Position numbers and translations under genes: made by a program. The notes under the pieces were generated by a model that saw only the letters and a list, made by a program, of their open reading frames with translations, was not told the DNA's origin and ran no database searches. Positions 25,302 to 33,766 of a DNA stretch of 64,000 nucleotides are shown piece by piece. The stretch's first letter is position 1. Every line of letters starts with the position of its first letter. The DNA is from Jejuia algarum (GTDB lineage Bacteria > Bacteroidota > Bacteroidia > Flavobacteriales > Flavobacteriaceae): contig CANMAQ010000011.1 of the NCBI GenBank assembly GCA_947495775.1, positions 62,001 to 126,000 of the forward strand, given 5' to 3'.

Positions 25302-26329
25302 ACCTGAGTTCGATCTAAGGATTCAGAAAAATAGCTCTAATTGTTTTGTATTTTCCGTTTCAAATTTGATAGCTGGTTTCTTTTCTTGAAAAGAATAAGC
25401 AATAAGACTAGCCACAAGATTAGTAATAAAATTACCAAAGCTTCGATGCCTTGAATGTTCAGCTTGCGCAATGTTTTTTAGTTGATCATTTATGGTTTCT
25501 ATTACCGATCTTTTTCTTAACAATATCTTATCCCTCATTGTCATCAGTACATTTTTCATGTTGTTTTTAATACTAGTAACTAAGTGTAATCCCTGATCAA
25601 ATAATATCGAAGTTAGTTCCTTGGAGATATATCCTTTATCAGCATATAAACTACCAAATATTTTTTTCAAAAAGTTATCTTGTTTCAGAGGTGTCCTATC
25701 ATCAACATTAGCCTGAGTAATAATAAAATCAAGGAGTTCACCTTTATCATTAATGATGATGTGAAGCTTGAAACCATAGAACCATCCCATTGTTGATTTG
25801 CCTATGGTAGCGATATCTTTAAAAACCTTATTATTGTTAATTCTCTTGTTCTTGCAAGCCCTGATTGGTGTAGAATCTATAAAAGAAATACCTGTGCACT
25901 CTCCCAAACAACAAGTCTTTAAATACAAGGTTAAAGGCACTAGATGAGATTGCATTAATTCTACAAAACGGTTATAAGAAACGGTCTTAGGAAATTCATT
26001 TTGTAATTGCTGTTGTACATATAAAATATAGAAATGTTTGAAAGTCCTTATCCCGCTCAAATGAAACAATACAGTGATAGTAACCACCTCACTTGTAGAC
26101 ATCGTAAATTTTCGATTTCTGGTTTTTTTACCTGTTGTTACTTGTCTTTTTCGCATAGCAGGCTCATAAACAGCACAAAAATCATCAATAGAACAAAATA
26201 TTTCAGTAATTTTATCTTTAGAAATCATAAGTAGAATACATTTAGTTAGCTGGAATTCAGCACTTTAATTTACTAAATATTCTGCTTTTTCTATACTATA
26301 AAATCAAGTTTCTTACATCGAATTCAGGT
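25302..26329 (-). mobile_element. Complete IS982-family insertion sequence
   Basis: 1028 bp bounded by terminal inverted repeats: ACCTGAGTTCGATCTAAG at 25302-25319 and its near copy (ACCTGAATTCGATGTAAG read inward on the minus strand) ending at 26329, with 2 mismatches in 18. The pentamer TTTCA directly flanks both ends (25297-25301 and 26330-26334), a likely target-site duplication. One intact DDE transposase fills most of the element. Intact gene, ends and flanks point to a fairly recent insertion. Confidence 0.93.
25323..26228 (-). CDS. IS982-family transposase
   Basis: A 301-residue DDE transposase. The three acidic residues sit in SFIDSTPIRACKN (first D), LYADKGYIS (second D) and RKRSVIETINDQLK (E). 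The N-terminal part (VVTITVLFHLSGIRTFKHFY, SYNRFVELM) is also typical of IS982 transposases. No frameshift or early stop interrupts it, so it may be active. It is encoded inside the element defined by the flanking inverted repeats. Confidence 0.97.
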   Translation of the reverse strand: MISKDKITEIFCSIDDFCAVYEPAMRKRQVTTGKKTRNRKFTMSTSEVVTITVLFHLSGIRTFKHFYILYVQQQLQNEFPKTVSYNRFVELMQSHLVPLTLYLKTCCLGECTGISFIDSTPIRACKNKRINNNKVFKDIATIGKSTMGWFYGFKLHIIINDKGELLDFIITQANVDDRTPLKQDNFLKKIFGSLYADKGYISKELTSILFDQGLHLVTSIKNNMKNVLMTMRDKILLRKRSVIETINDQLKNIAQAEHSRHRSFGNFITNLVASLIAYSFQEKKPAIKFETENTKQLELFF

Positions 26330-26510
26330 TTTCACGTTTTATACTAATCGTATTAGAGCTAAACCTATTCTGTTCTAATAATAGCGACACTGCTGTTCTT
26401 CTAGAAAACAGTACAGTGTTTACAATATATTCAAATCCCGATTGTCCTATATAGACCAACAACTGCTATTCCTAGTAGTACCAACCACCATACATTTAAA
26501 CCTATTTTGA

Positions 26511-26747
26511 GACACAACCTCCGACTTCAAACGCATTAACGGTCGTATTTTTACCGAGCGCAAATCTATAGCCCTAACCCAATGGCAACAAAATCCTGTT
26601 CCTAAACTTAAAGGCTTACATTCTATAGTAGAACTTCCCATGTTTATAAATACAACTGCCTCTCCTAAAAACTATAGCTTAGCCGAAAGGTCTTTGAAAA
26701 AAGGAAAAGCTAATGAAGGTGGTGATATCAGCACTAATAACTTATAA
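26511..26747 (+). pseudogene. 3' remnant of an unidentified gene next to the IS element
   Basis: An open frame of about 78 codons without a start runs to TAA at 26745-26747. Its product (SDFKRINGRIFTERKSIALT, then QWQQNPVPKLKGLHSIVELP, ending ISTNNL) has the codon style of neighbouring genes. Upstream, coding-like sequence appears in another frame (PTTAIPSSTNHHTFKPIL), suggesting frameshift decay. The piece starts about 180 bp from the right end of IS982. I do not recognise the family. The sequence 26335-26510 shows nothing else. Confidence 0.4.
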
Positions 26748-26917
26748 ACGATGTGAGATAAAACTACAAATAACTACTTCAGTTAAACTTTTCCATTCGA
26801 TATATCAAACTTACTTATTTAACTTTTTTTCATACATTTGATCGAAAATTACTCATTTTCTAATTTTCCACTTTAATTGTATTCTTAAAAAAGTAGTTTT
26901 GATCAAAATGCATTACC

Positions 26918-28093
26918 ATGAAAAAAAAATATATTATTTATCTATTTCTATTTATTACAACCTTTTCTTGTAATAATGATGACTCCAATGCCGAATTATC
27001 TAACGAAAATGAAATTACAAATATCATTTTTAATTATAACGATAATAGGTTAGAAATTGCTGTTGACCCTCTAAGTAAGACGATCAACAAAACACTTCCA
27101 ACAGCTTGGGATATTACAAATATGAGTGCTCAATTCATTATATCGGATTCAGCAACATTATCTCCTGACCCTAGTACAATAAGCGATTTTTCTAAACCAA
27201 TAACATTTACTGTAACTGCCCAAAATGGAGAAAAAAGCAATTATAACCTTGTTATTTCTAAACTGCCTTCTGATGATAGAGATATTATATCATTTATTAT
27301 TCAAAATAAAGAAACAAAGATTAGCTCTAACATAAATAGCGACAGTAATACTATAGAGCAACGTGTCCCTCCCCATGTTGACCTTAGTCAGTTATCTATA
27401 AACTACAAAATCTCTAAAAACGCAAGTATAAGTCCAGATCCTTCTACAATAAAAGACTATTCCAATCCTGTAAGTTTTACGGTTACCTCTGAAAGTAACG
27501 AAACAAAAACGTACACCACTAATTTTAAAATTATGGACGAAGAGGCATATTACAGTTGTACAGAACGCAGTGCTTCTGTAATGATCGGAGCGGTAAAACA
27601 AGCATCTGAATATTTTAATGTAGGTCTAGGACAATCTTTAACTCCAGATAATGATATTTTTTTACAAACATATAGTATTTTATTCTCACGCCCGTTTGTC
27701 TTCGTTAGTGAAAACGGAGAAACAGAAGAGTATGCTGGTGATGCCACCCTAAGACTTCAACTAAGAAATGAGAATGGTTTCATTCTCAATTTTAAAGATT
27801 TTACATTTAACAACCCAATGGAGTCGCTTTGGCGCGAATTTGATCTATCAAATCTCAATATAATATTAAAGAAAAACACCTTATATCATTTTACGTGGTA
27901 TATAGTTGATGGAGAACAATTAAAAATTACGTCTTCAAATACTTCTAGTACGCAACTATATGCTTCTTCTTTTTGTAATGGACAAGGACTTGCAACACCT
28001 TTGGGGAGTTCTAGCGACACAATGCTTGAGGAATGGGGCATTTGGAATACCTTTGATTGGCATTTTAATTTTAAGCTATCGGGTTTAAAATAA
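26918..28093 (+). CDS. Surface lipoprotein with two Ig-like (DUF5018-type) repeats
   Basis: A 391-residue lipoprotein (signal, then lipobox TFSC, Cys18, followed by NNDDSN). Two tandem domains at about 32-113 and 120-206 share the pattern ...TAWDITNMSAQFIIS / DLSQLSINYKIS, A-x-(L/I)-SPDPSTI, then (S/N)-(K/P)-(P/V)-(I/S)-FTVT, as in DUF5018/bacterial Ig-like domains of Bacteroidota. The C-terminal 180 residues look like a separate beta-sandwich (WREFDLSNLNIILKKNTLY, ending DWHFNFKLSGLK), possibly a binding module. TAGTTTTG at 26894-26901 may be its -7 element. It ends at a large palindrome. Confidence 0.8.
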   Translation: MKKKYIIYLFLFITTFSCNNDDSNAELSNENEITNIIFNYNDNRLEIAVDPLSKTINKTLPTAWDITNMSAQFIISDSATLSPDPSTISDFSKPITFTVTAQNGEKSNYNLVISKLPSDDRDIISFIIQNKETKISSNINSDSNTIEQRVPPHVDLSQLSINYKISKNASISPDPSTIKDYSNPVSFTVTSESNETKTYTTNFKIMDEEAYYSCTERSASVMIGAVKQASEYFNVGLGQSLTPDNDIFLQTYSILFSRPFVFVSENGETEEYAGDATLRLQLRNENGFILNFKDFTFNNPMESLWREFDLSNLNIILKKNTLYHFTWYIVDGEQLKITSSNTSSTQLYASSFCNGQGLATPLGSSSDTMLEEWGIWNTFDWHFNFKLSGLK

Positions 28094-28107
28094 AAAAGCA
28101 ATTTATG

Positions 28108-28162
28108 TTATTTAATATCAAAACAAGTGATGCAATGCATCACTTGTTTTGATATTAAATAA
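28108..28162. terminator. 55-bp near-perfect palindrome, bidirectional terminator candidate
   Basis: Positions 28108-28134 are the exact reverse complement of 28136-28162, with a single unpaired A at 28135. The arms include AAAACAAGTGATGCA and its complement. It lies between convergent genes (lipoprotein, plus; pcm, minus). A 27-bp stem with no true loop is far longer than a usual terminator. Confidence 0.75.
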
Positions 28163-28219
28163 ATTACGTATGTTTGATTGACAATGGTTCTAAAAACACA
28201 CTTCATTTTTCAATCAAAT

Positions 28220-28870
28220 CTAATTCTTATCCTCTAGCAAAGGCACAAATTTAAATTCACCAAACTCATACTGCTCGAAGGATTTAGGGCCTTTTCTAAT
28301 AAACAAGGTCATAATTTGAGCTTTACCACTATCCCCTACAGGAATAACTAAACGTCCGCCATCATGTTTCAATTGACTCAACAACGGTTTCGGTACAAAG
28401 GGCGCTCCAGCAGTAACAATAATACTATCAAAAGGCGCCTGTTCTGGTAAACCTTTATAGCCATCTCCAAAAATTAAATGTTTGGCTCTGTACCCTAATT
28501 TAGGCAGAAATTTACTGGTCTTTTTAAACAATTCTTGTTGCCGCTCAATGCTATACACACGAGCACCCAATTCGCACAGTACAGCAGTTTGATAACCACT
28601 GCCTGTACCTATTTCTAAAACCGTATGTCCAGGTGTAATTTCTAATAGCTCACTTTGAAAAGCTACGGTATACGGTTGCGAAATTGTTTGGTCTGCTGCA
28701 ATAGGAAATGCTTTATCTTGGTAGGCATGGTCTAAAAAGCTAGAGTCCATAAACAAATGTCTAGGAATCTTCCCAACGGCTTTTAATACGTTAGTATTGG
28801 TTATGCCTTTCGTTTTTAAAACATTGACTAACTGTTGTCGCAATCCTTGATGCTTAAATGTATCTTTCAA
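28220..28870 (-). CDS. pcm: Protein-L-isoaspartate O-methyltransferase
   Basis: A 216-residue PCMT that methylates L-isoaspartyl residues with SAM so that damaged proteins can be repaired. Signatures: VGKIPRHLFM, the family motif AADQTISQPYTVAFQ, the SAM site VLEIGTGSGYQTAVL, VYSIERQQELF, FGDGYKGLPEQAPFDSIIVTA (in two parts) and GGRLVIPVG. Length matches bacterial Pcm. It is transcribed alone toward the palindrome. Confidence 0.96.
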   Translation of the reverse strand: MKDTFKHQGLRQQLVNVLKTKGITNTNVLKAVGKIPRHLFMDSSFLDHAYQDKAFPIAADQTISQPYTVAFQSELLEITPGHTVLEIGTGSGYQTAVLCELGARVYSIERQQELFKKTSKFLPKLGYRAKHLIFGDGYKGLPEQAPFDSIIVTAGAPFVPKPLLSQLKHDGGRLVIPVGDSGKAQIMTLFIRKGPKSFEQYEFGEFKFVPLLEDKN

Positions 28871-29049
28871 ATTTTGGAGGGTTGTTTGTGCTAAAAATAA
28901 ACAAAGATTTTAAAGCGAAAAACAATTTATTCAGAATTTAATTTTACTATCTTTCAACGGTAAATTTTTCAGTTAAATACGCACACAATAGATGCTATTT
29001 CTAATGAAAAATTACAAATTATAGTATTTTTGTTCAAAACGTAAAAATT

Positions 29050-30009
29050 ATGCTGAAAGCTGGTGTACTAGGTGCAGGTCATTTAGGAAAAATTCATTTA
29101 AGACTTCTTAATCAATCTAAAAAATATGAACTTATAGGGTTCTACGATGCAGATACTGCTAATGCCCAACGTGTAGCCGACGAGTTTGGTTATAAGTTGT
29201 TCGATTCTATCGATGCGCTTATAGATGCTGTAGATGTTGTTGATATTGTAACACCTACCTTATCTCATCACGATTGTGCTATAAAAGCCATTACTAAAGG
29301 CAAACATATATTTATTGAAAAGCCAATCACTAATACCGTTGCAGAAGCTGAAGCTATTAGAGCTTTAGTAGCACTGCATAAGGTTAAAGGACAAGTAGGC
29401 CATGTAGAACGTTTTAATCCTGCCTTTATAGCAGTAAAAAACGATATCAATACACCTATGTTTATCGAAACGCACCGCTTAGCAGAATTTAATCCTCGTG
29501 GTACAGATGTGCCTGTAGTCTTAGACTTAATGATACATGATATTGATATTATATTAAGCATCGTAAAATCGGAAGTAAAACATATTTCTGCCAGTGGTGT
29601 TGCTGTTATTAGCGATACACCAGACATCGCTAATGCTCGTATTGAATTTAAAAATGGCTGCGTTGCCAACTTAACAGCGAGTAGAATTTCTTTGAAAAAA
29701 ATGCGTAAAGCGCGATTTTTTCAAAAAGACGCTTATATCTCTGTAGATTTTTTAGAAAAAAAATGCGAAGTCGTAAAAATGAAAGATGCGCCAGAACAAC
29801 CTGGTGATTTTGATATGATTCTACAGAATGCGGAAGGTGCTAAAAAGCAAATCTACTTTGATAACCCTAAAATTACAGAGGTGAATTCTATTTTAGATGA
29901 ATTAGAAACTTTTGCCGATGCAATAACGAATGATACCACTCCTGTTGTAACACTGCATGATGGTACAGAAGCATTACGTGTTGCTAACATGATTATCAAT
30001 CAATTTTAA
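29050..30009 (+). CDS. Gfo/Idh/MocA-family oxidoreductase
   Basis: A 319-residue NAD(P)-dependent oxidoreductase. The N-terminal Rossmann fold has GVLGAGHLGKIHLRLL and later the conserved FIEKPITN; the C-terminal domain contains GHVERFNPAF and VLDLMIHDIDIILS, the last with the Asp/His of the family active site. Substrate (often a sugar or UDP-sugar) is not evident. TATTTTTG at 29025-29032 may be a -7 element. It leads a run of co-directional genes. Confidence 0.9.
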   Translation: MLKAGVLGAGHLGKIHLRLLNQSKKYELIGFYDADTANAQRVADEFGYKLFDSIDALIDAVDVVDIVTPTLSHHDCAIKAITKGKHIFIEKPITNTVAEAEAIRALVALHKVKGQVGHVERFNPAFIAVKNDINTPMFIETHRLAEFNPRGTDVPVVLDLMIHDIDIILSIVKSEVKHISASGVAVISDTPDIANARIEFKNGCVANLTASRISLKKMRKARFFQKDAYISVDFLEKKCEVVKMKDAPEQPGDFDMILQNAEGAKKQIYFDNPKITEVNSILDELETFADAITNDTTPVVTLHDGTEALRVANMIINQF

Positions 30010-30045
30010 ACTATATGTAGTAAACGTATGTAGCAATTCATCGAC

Positions 30046-30783
30046 ATGACTCCTAGCGAAATCTTAAAAGCAACAGCCCATAGACCGTGGCCTTTACCAA
30101 CGAAAAACTGGTCTTTCTATCAAGAATGGAACGCTGCTGTTTTTTTGCATTGGCAGGTAGAACTCAAAACGCTAAAACAATTTATACCTAGCGCATTAGA
30201 GATCGATGTTTTTGAAGGGAAACCTTGGGTATCTGTTGTGGCTTTTACTATGGAAAAAATAAGACCACGTTACCTGCCTTATTTCCCCCCTATTTCAAAT
30301 TTTAATGAAATTAATATTAGAACTTATGTCACCTACAAAGGGAAGCCTGGTGTTTATTTTTTAAGCATAGAAGGTGGCACCAAAAGTTCTTGTAAATTAT
30401 CTAAATTAATTTCTGAATTGCCTTATCGCTTTTCTAAAATGAAAAGAACAAAACACCACTACCAATCCCATAACAGGACATATAACGACAGTTTAAACAT
30501 TAGGTATTCTGTCAAACAAAAAATTAAACACAAATCAAAATTAGAGCTTTGGCTTACCGAAAGGTATGCTCTATTTCAAGATACACCTAGCACTATAAAT
30601 ACATTCGAAATTCACCATATAGAATGGCCAATCCATGACATACATCTTGAAAGCATGCATTTAGATTACGAAAGATTTGATGCGCTTATGCCTAATGATC
30701 CGCTTCTAGCACATTATTCAAAAGGCGTACAAATTCTTGCTTGGAATAAAATAAAAAACAAGAAAACCAGCTCTACTCTATGA
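30046..30783 (+). CDS. DUF2071 (YqjF-like) protein
   Basis: A 245-residue protein of the DUF2071/YqjF family: HRPWPLPTKNWSFYQEWNAAVFLHW at the start (given here in shape rather than function), LEIDVFEGKPWVSVVAFTM, and NIRTYVTYKGKPGVYFLSIE. Its biochemical role is unknown. It overlaps the next gene by 4 bp (ATGA), so translation of the two is probably coupled. Confidence 0.88.
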   Translation: MTPSEILKATAHRPWPLPTKNWSFYQEWNAAVFLHWQVELKTLKQFIPSALEIDVFEGKPWVSVVAFTMEKIRPRYLPYFPPISNFNEINIRTYVTYKGKPGVYFLSIEGGTKSSCKLSKLISELPYRFSKMKRTKHHYQSHNRTYNDSLNIRYSVKQKIKHKSKLELWLTERYALFQDTPSTINTFEIHHIEWPIHDIHLESMHLDYERFDALMPNDPLLAHYSKGVQILAWNKIKNKKTSSTL

Positions 30784-31670
30784 AAACTATTGCTGTAATT
30801 GGAGCAGGTACCATGGGAAATGGCATCGCTCAAACTTGTGCCCAAAAAGGATTTAAAGTAACTTTAATCGATATTAGTGCGACTGCGCTAGAACAAGGTC
30901 TTGCAACGCTAACTTCTAACCTAGAGCGTATGGTCGTTAAAGCAAAAATAACGCCTGAAACTAAGGTTAACACACTAAATAATATTAGTCTCGTTTCTCA
31001 CCTTAAAACAGGTGTAGAGACTGCTGATATTATCATCGAAGCTGCTAGCGAGGCGCTAGATTTAAAACTTGACATTTTTAAACAATTAGATGCTTTTTGT
31101 ATGCCCTCTGCCATTCTAGCGACCAATACATCCTCGATTTCTATTACAGAGATTGCCGCAGTAACCTCAAGACCAGAACAGGTGATTGGCATGCATTTTA
31201 TGAACCCCGTCCCTATCATGCCTTTAGTTGAAGTAATTCGTGGTTATGCCACTAGTGACACCACAACAACAACTGTTAATACGCTTGCCAAAACACTGGG
31301 TAAAACACCTATTACTGTAAATGATTACCCTGGTTTTATTGCCAATCGTATTTTAATGCCTATGCTTAACGAAGCCATAGAAAGCTTATATACTAACGTC
31401 GCTGGAGTTAAAGCCATAGACGCAGTCATGACCTTAGGAATGGCGCACCCCATGGGCCCATTGCAATTAGCCGATTTTATAGGTTTAGATGTCTGTTTAT
31501 CCATTTTAAACGTTTTATACGAAGGCTTTAAAACACCTAAATATGCACCATGTCCCTTATTGGTCAATATGGTAAACGCTGGAAAATTAGGGGTAAAATC
31601 TGGAGAAGGGTTTTATGAGTATTCCAAGAGTAAAAAAGCAGAAAATGTCTCTAGACAATTTTTAAAATAA
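30780..31670 (+). CDS. 3-hydroxybutyryl/3-hydroxyacyl-CoA dehydrogenase
   Basis: A 296-residue enzyme that oxidises 3-hydroxyacyl-CoA with NAD (or the reverse). It has the NAD fold IGAGTMGNGIAQTCAQKGF, the catalytic His region GMHFMNPVPIMPLVEVI, NDYPGFIANRILMPMLNEA, and AHPMGPLQLADFIGLDVC. The length is that of stand-alone HBD/PaaH enzymes, without a hydratase domain. It is translationally coupled to the DUF2071 gene. A role in fatty acid or aromatic degradation is possible, but no other such genes adjoin it. Confidence 0.94.
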   Translation: MKTIAVIGAGTMGNGIAQTCAQKGFKVTLIDISATALEQGLATLTSNLERMVVKAKITPETKVNTLNNISLVSHLKTGVETADIIIEAASEALDLKLDIFKQLDAFCMPSAILATNTSSISITEIAAVTSRPEQVIGMHFMNPVPIMPLVEVIRGYATSDTTTTTVNTLAKTLGKTPITVNDYPGFIANRILMPMLNEAIESLYTNVAGVKAIDAVMTLGMAHPMGPLQLADFIGLDVCLSILNVLYEGFKTPKYAPCPLLVNMVNAGKLGVKSGEGFYEYSKSKKAENVSRQFLK

Positions 31671-31723
31671 AGACTCTTGTCTTAGCTTAGTCGTTTTATT
31701 ATTTCAAATTACATTATAATTAT

Positions 31724-32383
31724 ATGAGTATTCCACAGCACCTAAAACAGATACAATCATCCTTACCCGAACATGTCACTTTAGTTGCCGTATCTAAAAC
31801 CAAACCTATTCCAGATCTTATGGAAGCCTATAATGCTGGGCAACGTGTTTTTGGCGAAAATAAAGTACAGGAAATGGTAGAGAAATACGACGCCATGCCC
31901 AAAGATATTCAATGGCATATGATAGGTCATTTGCAACGCAATAAGGTAAAATACATGGCGGCTTTTGTAGATTTAATTCACGGTGTCGACAATTTCAAAT
32001 TATTACAAGAGATTAATAAACAAGCTCAAAAACACAACCGTACCATCAATTGCCTTCTACAACTAAAAATTGCTGAAGAAGATTCTAAATTCGGCATGTC
32101 GCCTCAAGATGCTCAAGAACTTTTAACTTCTGAAGCGTTTCTAGCTTTGAAACATGTAAACGTAGTAGGTGTCATGGGGATGGCTACTTTTACAGATGAT
32201 GACACTCAAGTCAAGCAAGAATTTACACGTTTAAAAATGACATACGATACTTTAAAACCATTACATAAGGCGTTAAATATCATATCTATGGGAATGAGTG
32301 GTGATTATCCCATAGCGATTCGTTGTGGCAGCACAATGGTTCGCGTTGGAAGTAGTATATTTGGATCTAGGAATTACAATTAG
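31724..32383 (+). CDS. YggS/PLPBP family pyridoxal phosphate-binding protein
   Basis: A 219-residue single-domain alanine-racemase-like fold protein. The PLP lysine is in LVAVSKTKP, followed by FGENKVQEMVEKY, WHMIGHLQRNKVKY and the phosphate-binding end MGMSGDYPIAIRCGSTMVRVGSSIFG (in two parts). Members act in PLP homeostasis rather than catalysis. Its amber stop at 32381-32383 is followed in the same frame by the exonuclease coding sequence. Confidence 0.96.
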   Translation: MSIPQHLKQIQSSLPEHVTLVAVSKTKPIPDLMEAYNAGQRVFGENKVQEMVEKYDAMPKDIQWHMIGHLQRNKVKYMAAFVDLIHGVDNFKLLQEINKQAQKHNRTINCLLQLKIAEEDSKFGMSPQDAQELLTSEAFLALKHVNVVGVMGMATFTDDDTQVKQEFTRLKMTYDTLKPLHKALNIISMGMSGDYPIAIRCGSTMVRVGSSIFGSRNYN

Positions 32384-32401
32384 TACTTAAAACCACATCC
32401 T

Positions 32402-33766
32402 ATTTACGCAATATTAGACATAGAGACCACAGGTGGAAAATACAACGAAGAAGGTATTACCGAAATTGCCATCTATAAATTTGACGGTCATGACATTGTA
32501 GATCAATTTATAAGCCTTGTCAATCCAGAGCGAGAAATTCAACCTTTTGTTGTTAAACTTACAGGTATTAATAGCAATATGTTACGTACTGCTCCTAAAT
32601 TTTATGAGGTAGCGAAACGTATTGTAGAAATTACAGAAGGCTGCATTATTGTAGCGCATAATGCCTTGTTTGATTACCGTATTTTAAGTACTGAATTTAG
32701 ACGTCTGGGTTTTGATTATAAGCGTGAATCGCTGTGTACGGTAGAGCTATCTAAATACTTAATTCCTGACCAACCCTCATACAGTCTTGGTAAATTAGTG
32801 CGTGCTCTGGGAATTCCCGTAGCAGACAGGCACCGTGCTTCGGGAGATGCGCAAGCTACTGTAAAACTTTTTAAACTTTTACTAGACAAGGATACCTCTA
32901 AAAATATTATTAAAGACGCTGTACGTTCTAACCCTAAAAACCAATTAGAACCTAAACATCTAGATATCATTTCTGGTTTACCTACACTAACAGGCGTCTA
33001 TTATATGCATAATGCAGAAGGTGCTATTATTTATATTGGTAAAAGCAATAACATTAAAAAGCGGGTCAATCAGCATTTTACAAGTACCAATCCAAAATCT
33101 AAAAAATTACAAACTTTAGTCGTTGCTGTTACCTACGAAGCCACGGGAAGTGAACTGGTAGCGCTTTTAAAAGAAAACGAAGAAATTAAAAAGAATACCC
33201 CTTTATTAAATACTGCTTTAAAACGGTCTATATTTACGCACGCCTTATACTGTAACACAGACAAAAATGGTTATTTAACACTTTCTGTGGCACTTACTGA
33301 TAAAGACAAACCTGCTATCACAACCTTTACCAACAAGCAAAGTGGCAAACATTTTATAACTAAAGCCGTAGAGGATTATAATTTATGTCAAAAATTAACG
33401 GGCCTCTACAAGACCACTAGCAGTTGCTTTAATTATGGTATTAATGCCTGTGATGGTGCCTGTATTAACGAAGAGTCTCCCGAAAGTTATAACAAACGTG
33501 TCAATACACTTATTTCTAAAAACAGCTACGCCAATAAAAATATGGCCATTATAGATAAAGGTAGAGCTATAGACGAGCATAGTGTTATTTTAATTAAAGA
33601 TGGAAAATTTGCTGGGCTTGGTTTTTTTAACCTCAACTACCAAATTAGAAATCTGGATATTTTAAGTTCTATTATAACACCAATGGCGCATAACAGGGAC
33701 ACGCAACATATTATACAAAGCTACTTAAGGCGTCATAAAAAATTAAAACAAATAATTTTCGATTAA
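32402..33766 (+). CDS. DnaQ-like exonuclease/GIY-YIG protein, non-standard start
   Basis: About 454 residues if initiated at ATT 32402; the first ATG in frame (32579) would remove exonuclease motif I. N-terminal DEDD exonuclease: YAILDIETTGG (Asp6 and Glu8), LTGINS, IIVAHNALFDYRIL, and HRASGDAQAT. A GIY-YIG nuclease domain of UvrC/Cho type starts near residue 197 (LTGVYYMHNAEGAIIYIGKS). A Cys-containing tail (NACDGACINEE) follows. This fusion is known in Bacteroidota and is linked to DNA repair. No ATG, GTG or TTG lies between the upstream yggS stop and motif I, so initiation is unclear. The next gene starts directly after the stop. Confidence 0.88.
   Translation: MYAILDIETTGGKYNEEGITEIAIYKFDGHDIVDQFISLVNPEREIQPFVVKLTGINSNMLRTAPKFYEVAKRIVEITEGCIIVAHNALFDYRILSTEFRRLGFDYKRESLCTVELSKYLIPDQPSYSLGKLVRALGIPVADRHRASGDAQATVKLFKLLLDKDTSKNIIKDAVRSNPKNQLEPKHLDIISGLPTLTGVYYMHNAEGAIIYIGKSNNIKKRVNQHFTSTNPKSKKLQTLVVAVTYEATGSELVALLKENEEIKKNTPLLNTALKRSIFTHALYCNTDKNGYLTLSVALTDKDKPAITTFTNKQSGKHFITKAVEDYNLCQKLTGLYKTTSSCFNYGINACDGACINEESPESYNKRVNTLISKNSYANKNMAIIDKGRAIDEHSVILIKDGKFAGLGFFNLNYQIRNLDILSSIITPMAHNRDTQHIIQSYLRRHKKLKQIIFD

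Noticed and set aside
26447..26641. 64-residue minus-strand frame in the IS-adjacent region
   Set aside because: Its composition is unlike a real protein, and the overlapping plus-strand frame has better coding character.
29268..29669. 133-residue minus-strand frame inside the Gfo/Idh gene
   Set aside because: Antisense shadow with no start context or motif.
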